Shown: positions 35,149 through 43,149 of the stretch, piece after piece
Position numbering within the stretch: the first letter of the stretch is position 1
How the letters are laid out: every line of letters begins with the position of its first letter
Assembly: GCA_025458105.1 (NCBI GenBank)
Contig: JALOTD010000033.1
Location: 1-43,149, forward strand
From: Tabrizicola sp.
GTDB taxonomy: Bacteria > Pseudomonadota > Alphaproteobacteria > Rhodobacterales > Rhodobacteraceae
Direction of reading: 5' to 3'
DNA: 43,149 nt
The notes under the pieces: model-generated
The model's input: the letters and a program-made list of their open reading frames with translations, nothing else
What the model was told of the DNA's origin: nothing
The model's database searches: none
Program-made: the position numbers and the translations under genes

Positions 35149-35532
35149 TCAATCGCAGCGGATGAGGTTTAGCGTCTGGTCGCGGTCGGTGACGGTCAGC
35201 CGGTCGCCGGGGTCTCGCAGGCCAGGGCTGACGCCTTGAAGGTCAAGGCCGATGCGGCGTGCGGAGGCCTGCATCGTCTCGCCCGGGATCGGGCAGAGGA
35301 CGTCAAGGACCACATCGATCCCGCCATCGGTGCCGGGGCGAGCAAAGCCGCAAGCCTCTCCCCCGTCGCCATGGATGATGAGGCTGCCCTCGGCAAAGGT
35401 CCAGGTTTCATCTGTCGCGCAAGTCTCGGGCGTGGCGGCCCAAGTTCCGGTCATCAGCTTGTACAACGCCTCGGGGTTGGCACCGGCGAAAGCTGGGAGA
35501 GGCAGGAAGACGAGCAAGAGGGCAAGGCGCAT
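35149..35532 (-). CDS. Small secreted hypothetical protein
   Basis: 127 aa with signal peptide MRLALLLVFLPLPAFA. Mature part LYKLMTGTWAATPETCATDETWTFAEGSLIIHGDGGEACGF...LNLIRCD has four cysteines and a lipocalin/calycin-like GTW motif near its start. Periplasmic; function unknown. Confidence 0.75.
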   Translation of the reverse strand: MRLALLLVFLPLPAFAGANPEALYKLMTGTWAATPETCATDETWTFAEGSLIIHGDGGEACGFARPGTDGGIDVVLDVLCPIPGETMQASARRIGLDLQGVSPGLRDPGDRLTVTDRDQTLNLIRCD

Positions 35533-35642
35533 GTCGGGGCTCCGGTTGGTCACGCCCAGTGTGGCAGGGTTGGCCAGAGACGGGAAGTGAGGTTGCAGCC
35601 CCTTGACTTGGCGCGGGGCGGCGCTTGGCCTATCTTTGCTCC

Positions 35643-36299
35643 ATGTGCGGGCGCTTCACCATCACCCACCCGAACGAGGCCTTGGCGGCGCTGTTCGATG
35701 CCGTGCCAGGGAACGACCTGCCAGTCGGGCCGAACTTCAATGTCTGCCCGACGAACACGGTGGCCGTCGTCACCTCGGAAAGCGGGCGGCGGCGTCTGCG
35801 CGCGATGCGGTGGGGGTTCATCCCCGGCTGGTACAAGGCGCCGAACGATGGCCCGCTGATCATCAACGCGCGGTCGGACACAGTGGCGACCAAGCCCGCC
35901 TTCCGCGAGGCGGTGCGGGCGCGGCGCTGCATCGTTCCGGCGAGCGGGTTCTACGAATGGTCTACGGGAGAGAAGGGCGAAAAGCTGCCCTGGTATTTCA
36001 CCCGCGCCGATGGTGAGCCCATGGCGCTGGCCGGGGTCTGGCAACGCTGGGGGGACCTGGACACGGTCGCCATCGTGTCGACCGACGCCGGGCCTGGCAT
36101 GGCGGGTCTGCATCACCGTGAGGCGGTGGTACTGGAGCGCGCCGATTGGCCCCTCTGGCTGGGCGAGGCCGGGCACGGGGCGGCGGTCCTGATGAAACCC
36201 TCGCCTGACGGAGTGCTAACTCGGCCCTTTCGGGTAGGGGTCGCCGTCAACTCGAACCGGGCGGCGGGCGCGCAGCTGATCGAGCCGGTGGCCGCCTGA
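35643..36299 (+). CDS. SRAP family protein (HMCES/YedK type)
   Basis: 218 aa. Starts MCGRFTITHP; the Cys2 exposed after methionine removal forms the DNA-protein crosslink at abasic sites. N75 in IINARSDT, E105 in SGFYEW and H157/H158 in GLHHREAVVL are the other active residues. Protects abasic sites in single-stranded DNA. The ATG at 35643 is fixed by the need for cysteine at position 2. Confidence 0.94.
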   Translation: MCGRFTITHPNEALAALFDAVPGNDLPVGPNFNVCPTNTVAVVTSESGRRRLRAMRWGFIPGWYKAPNDGPLIINARSDTVATKPAFREAVRARRCIVPASGFYEWSTGEKGEKLPWYFTRADGEPMALAGVWQRWGDLDTVAIVSTDAGPGMAGLHHREAVVLERADWPLWLGEAGHGAAVLMKPSPDGVLTRPFRVGVAVNSNRAAGAQLIEPVAA

Positions 36300-36384
36300 A
36301 TTTGCTGAAACGAGGTGCCATCTGAGCGTCGGCTTGGGTGTTGGATAGTGGTAATGTCTTGGCCATCCAAACAAGTATGCCGAA

Positions 36385-36470
36385 TTGCGTGGAGTGGCAT
36401 GGAGCCGCTAAGAATTTCACTTAGTTAAGTTTTTTCTTGCATCCTGTCGCGTGGAGTTGCGTCCTGTGGC
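36385..36470. repeat. Direct repeats upstream of an integrase remnant
   Basis: TTGCGTGGAGTGGC (36385-36398) and CGCGTGGAGTTGCG (36448-36461) share GCGTGGAGT, with further GGCATGGAG and GGCGTGCC variants alongside. Short direct repeats of this type in front of a tyrosine integrase resemble arm-type sites. The rest of 36300-36484 holds no gene. Confidence 0.35.
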
Positions 36471-36484
36471 GTGCCACCACCTTC

Positions 36485-36828
36485 ATGATTCCCAAACTTA
36501 CCAAGACGATTGTCAGCAAGCTTCCGTTCGCAAAAGTGGGAACCCAGAAGCATCGGGACTCAGAGGTCAAGGGCCTTGTTCTGTCCGTCGGGAAGGCCTC
36601 GCAGACCGTGTACTTCCAGAAGGACGCGGGTGGTCAGACCCGGCGCGTGATGATCGGAAGCTACCCGTCGATATTTGTGTCGGCTGCACGCGAGACAACG
36701 CTGGAGTTCATGCTGGTGTGCGTAAGGGGAGCCTGCAAGTCGATCCAGATCGGTGCTTCGGCCTTCGGCAAGGCGTTGTGTGCCTGCGGCCCGCCATACA
36801 GACCGTGATCCAGGAACTTACTTCGTAG
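36485..36828 (+). pseudogene. Tyrosine integrase remnant (DUF4102 N-terminal domain)
   Basis: MIPKLTKTIVSKLPF...RDSEVKGLVLSVG...RRVMIGSYPSIFVSAARETTLEFML is the arm-DNA-binding domain of phage/island integrases (P4 type). At about 36712 the frame shifts: the expected next residues VRKGSLQVDP are in the neighbouring frame, which ends at 36828. The catalytic domain is absent. Remnant of a genomic island at this locus. Confidence 0.7.
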
Positions 36829-37171
36829 GGCGCTTTCCGGTGAGGTGTGAAGGCGTTCACGCTTCAGTTCCGGGGGCTGGCGCCACACCCTGAAGCGAAA
36901 CGCGCCCGAGTGCGCTCGTATTGGTCGTTGAATATGCGGGTGCTTTCCATGCCTTTTTCCTCATAGTCGAACTTTGACCTCAAGTGGCATTGTCACGGAT
37001 CGCTTACGCTGCAAGGGGACGAGCCAGGCCTCATTGCCGATGCAAGGTACTGAGCCCAAGCGTCATCACAAACAGTTAGAACGGAGGAGAGCGCCCTTCA
37101 AATCAGATGTGCATCTCTCCTCAGGATGCGACCGGGTGTCCCTGAGCTGTCAGTTCGGCGCGTCTTCTTGG
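36829..37171. other. Gene-free stretch between integrase and regulator remnants
   Basis: I see no supported gene here. Short minus-strand reading (MESTRIFNDQYERTRARF, start near 36949) may be a scrap of another protein but I cannot identify it. The sequence is likely debris of the degraded island. Confidence 0.4.
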
Positions 37172-37330
37172 TCAGAATGTGGGCGGCGTGTACATTCGTT
37201 GGATACGGGCGGGCGTGTTGCCGAGAGTGCGATACCCGTGCGGACGTTCGGACCTGACGGAGAAGCTGTCCCCGGCTTCCTGCAGCGGGGTTCTGTTTTC
37301 GACGATAAGCTCCACCACGTCCTCCAGAAC
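37172..37330 (-). pseudogene. C-terminal remnant of an XRE-cupin regulator
   Basis: On the minus strand the sequence reads ...ENRTPLQEAGDSFSV, then ERPHGYRTLGNTPARIQRMYTPPTF and stop. This is the C-terminal cupin of the HTH-XRE/cupin regulators (typically ending GDSF..PHGYRNPG...TPPTF). The rest of the protein is missing; upstream DNA belongs to the urtB remnant on the opposite strand. Such regulators often sit beside amide or amino-acid uptake genes. Confidence 0.6.
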
Positions 37331-37349
37331 GTAGTCGACGTCCGCTTCT

Positions 37350-38415
37350 GTTTCTGGACGACGCCTCGCCCGAGAACCGCGCTGCAGCGATCCTGGCGAT
37401 TGCGGACGATGCAATGCTGCGCACCCGGACCTTCATCGGGACACGCTTGCCGCGGAGACCGATCCGCAGGTCATCGCCGCTGGACCGGCTGCCATTGCCG
37501 GGATCGACCAGAAACTTGCCGTGTGACAAGTCCTTGTCTCTCTCTACAGCGGCATCAGCTATGCCAGCATGCTTCTGCTCGCAGCCCTGGGGCTCGCGAT
37601 CATCTTCGGGCTGATGGGTGTCATCAACCTGGCGCAGGGCGAGTTCATCATGATCGGCGCCTATGGCGCCTGGTTTGTCCAGAACGTGATCCGCGCCGCC
37701 GCGCCCGGTCTTCTTGACTGGTATCTGATCCTGGCGCTGACCCTGTCCTTTGCCACCGCCGCCCTGGTGGGCCCGGTGATGGAGGCGCTGGTCCTGCGGC
37801 GGCTCTTTGACCGGCCCCTGATGATGCTTCTGGCAACCTGGGCCGTCAGGCTCCTCCCTATCAACCTCGTCCGCGTAAGCATCGGCACCCACAACTGGAG
37901 TTTCACCAGCGCTTTTACGTGACGGCGGGCATCCCGGTGCTGAGCGACTTCATCGTCACCTTGAACCGGTTGTTCGCCATCGCCATTGCAGTGGCCGCCT
38001 TTGTAGGCGTGGTCGCGGTGATCCGCTACACGACCTTCGGGATGGACATCCAGGCGTCGCGGAGAACCGGGCGATGGCGGGGGCAGCCAAGATCGAGACG
38101 CGGCGGACCGACCGGATTGCGATTGCGCTGGCACCGGGGCTGGCAGGCTTGGCGGGGGTCGCGCTGACGCCGCTGTACAACGTCAACCCCAACATGGGCA
38201 CAGGGTTTATCGTCGACAGCTTCAAGGTGATGGTCTTGCGCGGGGTCGGCAGCCTAGTGGGAACCGTCAGGGCGTCGTTCGGGATCGGGCTGACGAACGT
38301 CATGATAGAGCCCGTGTACGGCGCCGTCGCGGCGAAGGTCGTTGTCCTCCTCCTTCTTGCCGCCTTCATCCAGCGCAAGCCCGAGGGCCAGTTCGCCCCA
38401 AAAGGACGTCGCTGA
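37350..38415 (+). pseudogene. urtB: Broken urea/short-chain amide ABC permease UrtB
   Basis: Recognisable permease pieces in different frames: FLDDASPENRAAAILAIADD (37351+), DTLAAETDPQVIAAG (37440+), LLLAALGLAIIFGLMGVINLAQGEF, and GVALTPLYNVNPNMGTGFIVDSF to FIQRKPEGQFAPKGRR (stop 38413). Frame changes near 37437, 37915 and 38062, and an in-frame TGA at 37524 where family proteins have tryptophan. The order of pieces follows intact UrtB including its N-terminal periplasmic part, so this is one decayed gene and not random similarity. Followed directly by urtC. Confidence 0.8.
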
Positions 38416-39427
38416 TGGGCAATCCAGGTCTCTTCTGCCTTGTCGCACTGGTCCTTGCCACGCAGACCGTGCGCTTGCCGATCCTGGGCGGGCCGCCGGC
38501 GGGCACAGGGTTGGGGATCTCGGCCTAACTCGCCAATGTCTTCGGCCAGATCGCGACCTTCGCGCTGGATCTGATCTGGGGCTTTGTATTGATCGACCTG
38601 GGCAGGGGCTGTTCTTCACACTTGTCGGCTACCTGATCGCCATGCACATGCTAAGGGCAGGCTACGTCTAACAAGACGTCGTACCGGACATCATGACCTT
38701 CATTGGCTGGACCGAGCTTCCGGCGACTTGGGCGCTGTTCGAAGGCTTCCCCTAAGCAGCGGCGCTTATCCTGGCTGTGCCGGGTCTCGTTGCCTTTTCC
38801 TAAGGCTGGAACGCGTTCCGCAGCCGGGTCAGCGGGGTGTGGTTCGCCATCCTGAGCCAGGCGCTGACCTATGTCGCGATGCTCTTGATGTTCGGGAGTG
38901 ACACAGGCTTTGGCAACAATAACGGGATGACCGGGTCCACGAGCCCTCTGGGCATGCCGATGGGTGCGGCCTCAACTACCGCGGCGCTGGCGGGGTTTCT
39001 GATCTGCGGGCGTCCGGTCAATTCCCCCTTTGGTCACGTTCTGGTCGCCATCCGCGACGACGAGGCGCGGTTGCGCTTTCTGGACTATGGTCCTGTCTGG
39101 CAGAAGCTGGCGGCAAGGATACTGTCGGGTGTCCTTGCGGCCATCGCAGGCGCGCTTTACATCCTGCAAGTCGGCATCATCGATCCGCGCCCTCTGTCGC
39201 CCGAGATTTCCATCGTGATCACGGTCTGGGTGGCGCTTGGTGGGCGCGGCAATCGGCGCTGCGGTCATCAGCGCGCTCAAGTTCTGGCTGACCGGCTTCG
39301 CCCCGGACCTCTGGCCCTTCATCCTGGCGCTTCTGGTGCTCTGATCGTCGTGGTCTACCTGCCAAACGATCTTGTGGATCGGCGGATGAAGCAGTTGCCC
39401 GATTCCACCCAGAGGCCCGCGCTATGA
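38415..39427 (+). pseudogene. urtC: Broken urea/short-chain amide ABC permease UrtC
   Basis: The ATG at 38415 overlaps the urtB stop. Similarity to UrtC runs through NVFGQIATFALDLIWG, LFFTLVGYLIAMHML, FIGWTELPATWALFEGFP, FRSRVSGVWFAILSQALTYVAM, DTGFGNNNGMTG, GHVLVAIRDDEARLRFLDYG and GALYILQVGIIDP. Four in-frame TAA stops (38526, 38669, 38753, 38801), a frameshift near 38608 and two more near 39240 and 39345 destroy it. The transporter cannot be functional. Confidence 0.8.
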
Positions 39428-39446
39428 TTGCCGATATCCGCAACAG

Positions 39447-39566
39447 ATGGTCGCCCCTGCCTCGGCCCACATCGGGCTCAGCAAGGACCAGACCTTTATG
39501 CTCCTCAGCCTCGTGGGCGACCTGCGCGTCATGCAGGTGGTCGACGGCGAGACGGGCGACATATGA
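39447..39566 (+). pseudogene. C-terminal scrap of an acetamidase/formamidase
   Basis: VAPASAHIGLSKDQTFMLLSLVGDLRVMQVVDGETGDI matches the conserved C-terminal helix and strand of FmdA/AmdA family enzymes (...EAYMLCSVAGDLRISQVVD...). Only about 39 residues remain. It suggests the original island held urtBC followed by an amidase on the plus strand, separate from the intact copy on the other strand. Confidence 0.55.
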
Positions 39567-39603
39567 TGATGCAGAAGGATGGCTGACGAATTCCTGATCA
39601 GGC

Positions 39604-39624
39604 GGCGGGCCGCTCAGGCCCGCC
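39604..39624 (-). terminator. Terminator hairpin after the amidase gene
   Basis: GGCGGGCC-GCTCA-GGCCCGCC, a perfect 8-bp GC stem 7 bp beyond the stop of the minus-strand amidase. No U-run. Confidence 0.55.
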
Positions 39625-39630
39625 CCTCCT

Positions 39631-40947
39631 TCAAAGCCCGTACTGCTCGCGCGCGTATTCGCCCAGACCCACAGCATCAAGCCGGGCCAGTGGCGCAAGG
39701 AACGTGACCTGAACGACGCCCGGCGCGCGTCCGATCTCGATCGCGCCGTTCACCGTGGCGCGGTTGCGCACCTCGGCCACCGTCATGCCCAGAAGCTTGG
39801 CCGCACGTGCCAGTCCGTTCTCGATGGCAAGGTTCAGGTTCGCGGCCGTGCCGATGACGCTGATGGGCGCCAGGGGCTCGATCCCGGCCACCCCCCATTT
39901 CGCCGCCAGCCGTTGTCCCTTGGCCTTTTCGGCCGCCGTGAAGGGGCGGGCCATCGGCGGCAGGTCCTCTTCCAGAGGGAACAGCACAGGGCCGTCCAGC
40001 GGGTAGTTCTTCACCACCTCGATCTGTAGAGTCACGCTGCCTGCTACGTCCATTGTGTGCCCGGCGATCTCGCCATCGCCCTGTCCGGCATGCATGTCGC
40101 CCAGATAGACCCCCGCGCCCCGGACCTTGACCGGGCAGACGATGATCGCACCGGCGCGCACGGCGTCGATGTCCATGTGCCCGTCGGTCTTGTGCTGTGC
40201 CAATTGTTCGGCGGTGATGCCATATTCATGCGGCGCACCGACAAGGAAGGACCCGAAGTCGCCTGCATTGTGGCTGTCGGGCATTGCCATTGACGGGCAA
40301 GTGCCAAGCTGGCCCATGAAGGGGCGCATCCGCACCAGCGTGCCGGGCATGTCCGAGGGCGCGAAGGTCAGGATCGAATGCTGGCGGCTCTGGTCCGGCA
40401 GAGCGGAATAGTGGTTGGCATCGCGCGCAATCGTCTCGGCCGCGGCCTGTGGCAGCGTCAGGCCGACCGAGCGGCTTTCATCGAAAGTGACCGTGTAGCC
40501 ATGCACGATGGCAAAGGGGGTGACGGGATTGCCGCAGGTGTTGCACTTGACCGCCTGCTGCCCGATCCCCTCGACATGGGTTTCTGGCCAGACCGTGTCG
40601 CAGACCGGGCAGCGTCCGGCAACATAGGGGTCGCCCAGGCAAAAGCCCTCGGGCGACGAATCATGTCCCGAAGCCGTGGCAATCGAGGTGACGGTGATGT
40701 CGCGGATGCGGATGGCGACGCCGTCGCCGACCTCGGCCCCTTCGACGTAGACCGGGCGGGTCACCTCATGCCCACCACGCAGGGCGGGCGTGATCATCGG
40801 CCCCCAGCAGCCTGGCGCAGTATTGGCGATGATGGTGCCGCCGTTTTCCACCGGCCCCAGCATCGGGGCATCCGGGTCCAGTACGCTGTTGGTGAATTCC
40901 GACACTACAATGCTGCGGCGTGACGGTGTGTTGCTGCCATCCGGCAT
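39631..40947 (-). CDS. fmdA: Acetamidase/formamidase family protein
   Basis: 438 aa, intact. N-terminal VLDPDAPMLGPVENGGTIIANTAPGCWGPMITPALRGGHEVTRPVYVEGAEVGD, central MPDSHNAGDFGSFLVGAPHEYGI and DGHMDIDAVRAGAIIVCPVKVRGAGVYLGDMHAGQGDGE are hallmarks of the FmdA/AmdA family, which hydrolyses formamide or acetamide to ammonia and the acid. C113, C116, C135 and C138 (RCPVC, KCNTC) form a zinc-ribbon-like insert. The ATG at 40947 has AGGGGG 6 nt upstream; the ATG two codons earlier is too close to it. The neighbouring broken urt permeases would have imported the substrate. Substrate range unproven. Confidence 0.88.
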   Translation of the reverse strand: MPDGSNTPSRRSIVVSEFTNSVLDPDAPMLGPVENGGTIIANTAPGCWGPMITPALRGGHEVTRPVYVEGAEVGDGVAIRIRDITVTSIATASGHDSSPEGFCLGDPYVAGRCPVCDTVWPETHVEGIGQQAVKCNTCGNPVTPFAIVHGYTVTFDESRSVGLTLPQAAAETIARDANHYSALPDQSRQHSILTFAPSDMPGTLVRMRPFMGQLGTCPSMAMPDSHNAGDFGSFLVGAPHEYGITAEQLAQHKTDGHMDIDAVRAGAIIVCPVKVRGAGVYLGDMHAGQGDGEIAGHTMDVAGSVTLQIEVVKNYPLDGPVLFPLEEDLPPMARPFTAAEKAKGQRLAAKWGVAGIEPLAPISVIGTAANLNLAIENGLARAAKLLGMTVAEVRNRATVNGAIEIGRAPGVVQVTFLAPLARLDAVGLGEYAREQYGL

Positions 40948-41047
40948 GGTCATCCCCCTGAGTTTTGTGCGTTGCCATGAACGTAGGGCGGCAGAGTGAC
41001 GCAGCAAGACCGACGCAGGAAGCCCTGGTCTGACGCTGCATGAGATA

Positions 41048-41073
41048 CCCCCCGCGCGACCGGGCGCGGGGGG
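41048..41073 (-). terminator. Terminator hairpin after the flavin monooxygenase gene
   Basis: CCCCCCGCGC-GACCGG-GCGCGGGGGG, a perfect 10-bp stem 12 bp beyond the stop of the minus-strand monooxygenase. Very stable; no U-run. Confidence 0.65.
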
Positions 41074-41084
41074 GCGGTGGCGGT

Positions 41085-42884
41085 TCAGCTCAAGAGGTGC
41101 GTCTCGGGAATGCCATACACCGGGGTCGCGATTCCCTCCATCCGCGCCTTCAACTGCAGGGACAGGAACTGCGAATAGTGCCGCGACTGGTGCAGGTTGC
41201 CGCCGTGGAACCAGAGACCCTCCTGCTTGGTCGGCTTCCACATGTTGCGCTGCTCGCCCACCCAAGGGCCCGGGTCCTTGGTCGTGTCCGACCCCAGACC
41301 CCAGCACTTGCCCACCTTGTCGGCCACGTCCTTGCCGATCAGATCCGCCGCCCAGCCGTTCATCGACCCATAGCCGGTAGCATAGACGATCACATCGGCG
41401 CGCAGCACCGTGCCATCCTCCAGCACCACCGCATCCTCGGTGATCTCCTTCACGTTGCCATGCGCCAGCTTTATCTTGCCATCGATGATCAGCTGGCTTG
41501 CGCCCACGTCGATGTAATAGCCCGACCCGCGCCGCAGGTACTTCATGAAGAGACCCGAGCCATCATCGCCCCAGTCCAGCCAGAACCCGGCTTTTTCCAG
41601 CCCGGCGTAGAACTCGGCGTCGCGCTCCTTCATCTGCTGATACAGCGGGATCTGGAATTCATGCAGGATCCGATAGGGCAGGCTGGCGAAGATCATGTCC
41701 GCCTTGTTCGTGGTCATTCCCCCCCGGACCGCCTGTTCAGAGTAAAGCCCGCCCAGCCCGATATCCATCAGCGTGTCCGACCGCACGATATGGGTCGAGG
41801 ACCGCTGCACCATCGTGACGTCAACGTCGTTCTCCCACAGCGCCGCGCAGATATCATGGGCCGAGTTGTTGGACCCGATAACCACCGCCCGCTTGCCCTT
41901 GTAGGCGTCCGGGCCGGGGTGCTTTGACGAATGGTGTTGGTCGCCCTTGAACCGCTCCATCCCCGGATAGGTCGGCATGTTCGCCTTGGCCGACATGCCG
42001 GTGGCCAGCACCAGCTGTTTCGGCTTCAGCGTGACCTCCTGCCCGTCACGGTCCACCACGACGGTCCATTCCTTCGCAGCCTCGTCATAGGACGCACGCT
42101 TGCAGGTCGTCTTCGTCCAGTAGTTCAGCTCCATGATCTTGGTGTACATTTCCAGCCAGTCGCCGATCTTGTCCTTGGGCGCAAAGACCGGCCAGTTCGG
42201 CGGGAAGGGCAGATAGGGCAGATGGTCGTACCAGACCGGGTCATGCAGGCAGAGCGACTTGTAGCGGTTGCGCCAGCTGTCGCCGGGCCGGTCGTTCTTT
42301 TCCACGATGATCGTGGGCACGCCCAACTGCCGCAGCCGCGCACCGAGGGCAATGCCGCCCTGACCACCACCGATGATGACGACATAGGGCTGCTTGGTGT
42401 AGCCCAGCTCACGCGCCTCGGCCTCGCGCTCTTCCTTCCAGGTCGGACGGTGCTTGCCCGCGCCATGCTTGGCCCCGAGGGGGCGGTCAAACCCTGTCGG
42501 CTCTTCATGCCCCTTCAACTCGACCATCGAGGTCAGAAGCGTCCAGATTCTGCCGTCCTTAAGCCGGATCAGCCCATAGCCTCGCGCAGCACCCGTCTCG
42601 AAACTGATCCAGGCCGTGGTCACACCCCCATCCTCGGAGGCCGTCTCGCCGTCTGCAATCCGCCAGTTCGACGGCTTGGTTTTCGCCAGTTGATGGCGCA
42701 GCATGTCAGCCACTTCTGCCCGGCCTTCGACCGTCTTGATGTTCCAGGTGAAGGTCACAAGGTCGCGCCAGTAACAATCCTCCTGGAACATGGCCGTGGC
42801 CCGGTCGATGTCGCCTGCCGCAAGTGCCTCACCAAAGTCCGACAGGAACGCCGAGACTTGGTCCGTCGTCGTGGTATCCAGCAT
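41085..42884 (-). CDS. Flavin-containing monooxygenase with N-terminal NTF2-like domain
   Basis: 599 aa. Residues about 1-130 form a SnoaL/NTF2-like domain (FGEALAAGDIDRATAMFQEDCYWRDLVTFTWNI). Then a two-dinucleotide-binding flavoprotein: GGGQGG (172-177) for FAD, GSNNSAHDI near residue 334 for NADPH, and VIVYATGYGS near the C-terminus. Similar to Baeyer-Villiger/FMO-type proteins; substrate unknown. GGGAGGACACCC precedes the ATG at 42884. The amidase gene lies 137 bp downstream on the same strand, separated by a strong hairpin. Confidence 0.88.
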   Translation of the reverse strand: MLDTTTTDQVSAFLSDFGEALAAGDIDRATAMFQEDCYWRDLVTFTWNIKTVEGRAEVADMLRHQLAKTKPSNWRIADGETASEDGGVTTAWISFETGAARGYGLIRLKDGRIWTLLTSMVELKGHEEPTGFDRPLGAKHGAGKHRPTWKEEREAEARELGYTKQPYVVIIGGGQGGIALGARLRQLGVPTIIVEKNDRPGDSWRNRYKSLCLHDPVWYDHLPYLPFPPNWPVFAPKDKIGDWLEMYTKIMELNYWTKTTCKRASYDEAAKEWTVVVDRDGQEVTLKPKQLVLATGMSAKANMPTYPGMERFKGDQHHSSKHPGPDAYKGKRAVVIGSNNSAHDICAALWENDVDVTMVQRSSTHIVRSDTLMDIGLGGLYSEQAVRGGMTTNKADMIFASLPYRILHEFQIPLYQQMKERDAEFYAGLEKAGFWLDWGDDGSGLFMKYLRRGSGYYIDVGASQLIIDGKIKLAHGNVKEITEDAVVLEDGTVLRADVIVYATGYGSMNGWAADLIGKDVADKVGKCWGLGSDTTKDPGPWVGEQRNMWKPTKQEGLWFHGGNLHQSRHYSQFLSLQLKARMEGIATPVYGIPETHLLS

Positions 42885-43051
42885 GGGTGTCCTCCCTCAA
42901 GTTCTCCCAAAGACAGAGTGCCCCAGTTAGAACGCAACGCCTAAGGATAATCGCATCGTGGCGTCGTAGGAGCGGCGGAAGCGGATCGCGTTTGGATGAC
43001 TTTCTGCCTGCTCGGCCCGCCCAATGCAGCACTTTCGTCGGGAAAGTTGCG

Positions 43052-43149
43052 TGAGGTGCCCCTAGATTTGTAGACGCTTTGCCCCCTGACTTTGAGGCGA
43101 GGAGGCCGAGATGGGGACAAGCAACTACAGCGACGAGTTCAAGCGGGAC
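43052..43149 (+). mobile_element. Left end of an IS3-family insertion sequence (cut by window edge)
   Basis: A transposase OrfA start is at 43111. TGAGGTGCCCCTAGATTTGTAGAC (43052-43075) begins with the TG typical of IS3-family inverted repeats and is a plausible terminal repeat. The other end is outside the window, so the repeat and target duplication cannot be verified. Confidence 0.55.
43111..43149 (+). CDS. IS3-family transposase OrfA, first 13 codons
   Basis: GAGG lies 7 nt before the ATG; the first residues are MGTSNYSDEFKRD. This matches the start of IS3-family OrfA proteins, which bind the element ends through a helix-turn-helix and usually continue ...AVHQI. The rest is outside the window. 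Confidence 0.7.
   Translation, partial: MGTSNYSDEFKRD

Noticed and set aside
37098..37892. Minus-strand frame of 264 codons over the urtB remnant
   Set aside because: Product has no family resemblance beyond antisense of the permease; only the separate cupin tail at 37172-37330 is credible.

Overview
The window reads as a GC-rich alphaproteobacterial chromosome segment, most likely Rhodobacteraceae (Rhodobacter/Cereibacter-like). The main reason is the gene set: ethylmalonyl-CoA (EMC) pathway genes (mcl2, mch, ccr, ecm) interleaved with TCA-cycle genes (sucC, mdh, sdhCDAB), an arrangement known from Rhodobacter relatives. Typical family companions are NnrU, a DUF1737 protein, a TorF-type porin and several small lipoproteins.

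Layout. 1-6470: minus-strand block with sucC (cut by the left edge), a pair of paralogous secreted proteins, a methyltransferase reading frame fused to a small protein, a TetR regulator divergent from a DUF4345 membrane protein, and mdh. 6624-11811: plus-strand block with a TSUP exporter, an Ada-like zinc domain, mcl2, nnrU, DUF1737, mch and a porin. 12004-18111: sdhC-sdhD-hypothetical-sdhA-three lipoproteins-GT61-sdhB. 18146-25924: mixed housekeeping (DUF1989, aldo/keto reductase, SHMT-like enzyme, rhodanese, deoD, two related secreted proteins) and ecm. 26109-36299: acyltransferase, ccr, RecD-like helicase, Lrp-type RAM protein, pyrD, DUF952, EF-hand protein, 5'-nucleotidase, VOC protein and SRAP protein. 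36300-39600: a graveyard of broken genes (tyrosine integrase, XRE-cupin regulator, urea/amide ABC permeases urtB and urtC, acetamidase tail). 39631-42884: intact acetamidase/formamidase and a flavin monooxygenase. The right edge opens into what looks like an IS3-family insertion sequence.

How the genes work together. Ccr and Ecm turn crotonyl-CoA into methylsuccinyl-CoA. Mch acts at mesaconyl-CoA/beta-methylmalyl-CoA, and Mcl2 releases malate from malyl-CoA. SucC, Sdh and Mdh process the succinyl-CoA and malate that leave the pathway. Regulation appears shared. The promoters of sucC and sdhC carry the same ~31-bp double-palindrome operator (TGTGATCACR boxes 21 bp apart), and mcl2, ccr and ecm share an upstream CGCAA-AA-ATT element.

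The most unusual feature is a set of genes whose frame changes internally where a short stretch seems to be missing: the secreted paralog at 4321-5412 (twice, compensating), the TetR gene and the acyltransferase. A possible one-base insertion also affects the small protein at 2874-3003. Either this strain carries many small deletions or the assembly dropped short inverted-repeat segments. I saw no CRISPR array, rRNA or tRNA gene.
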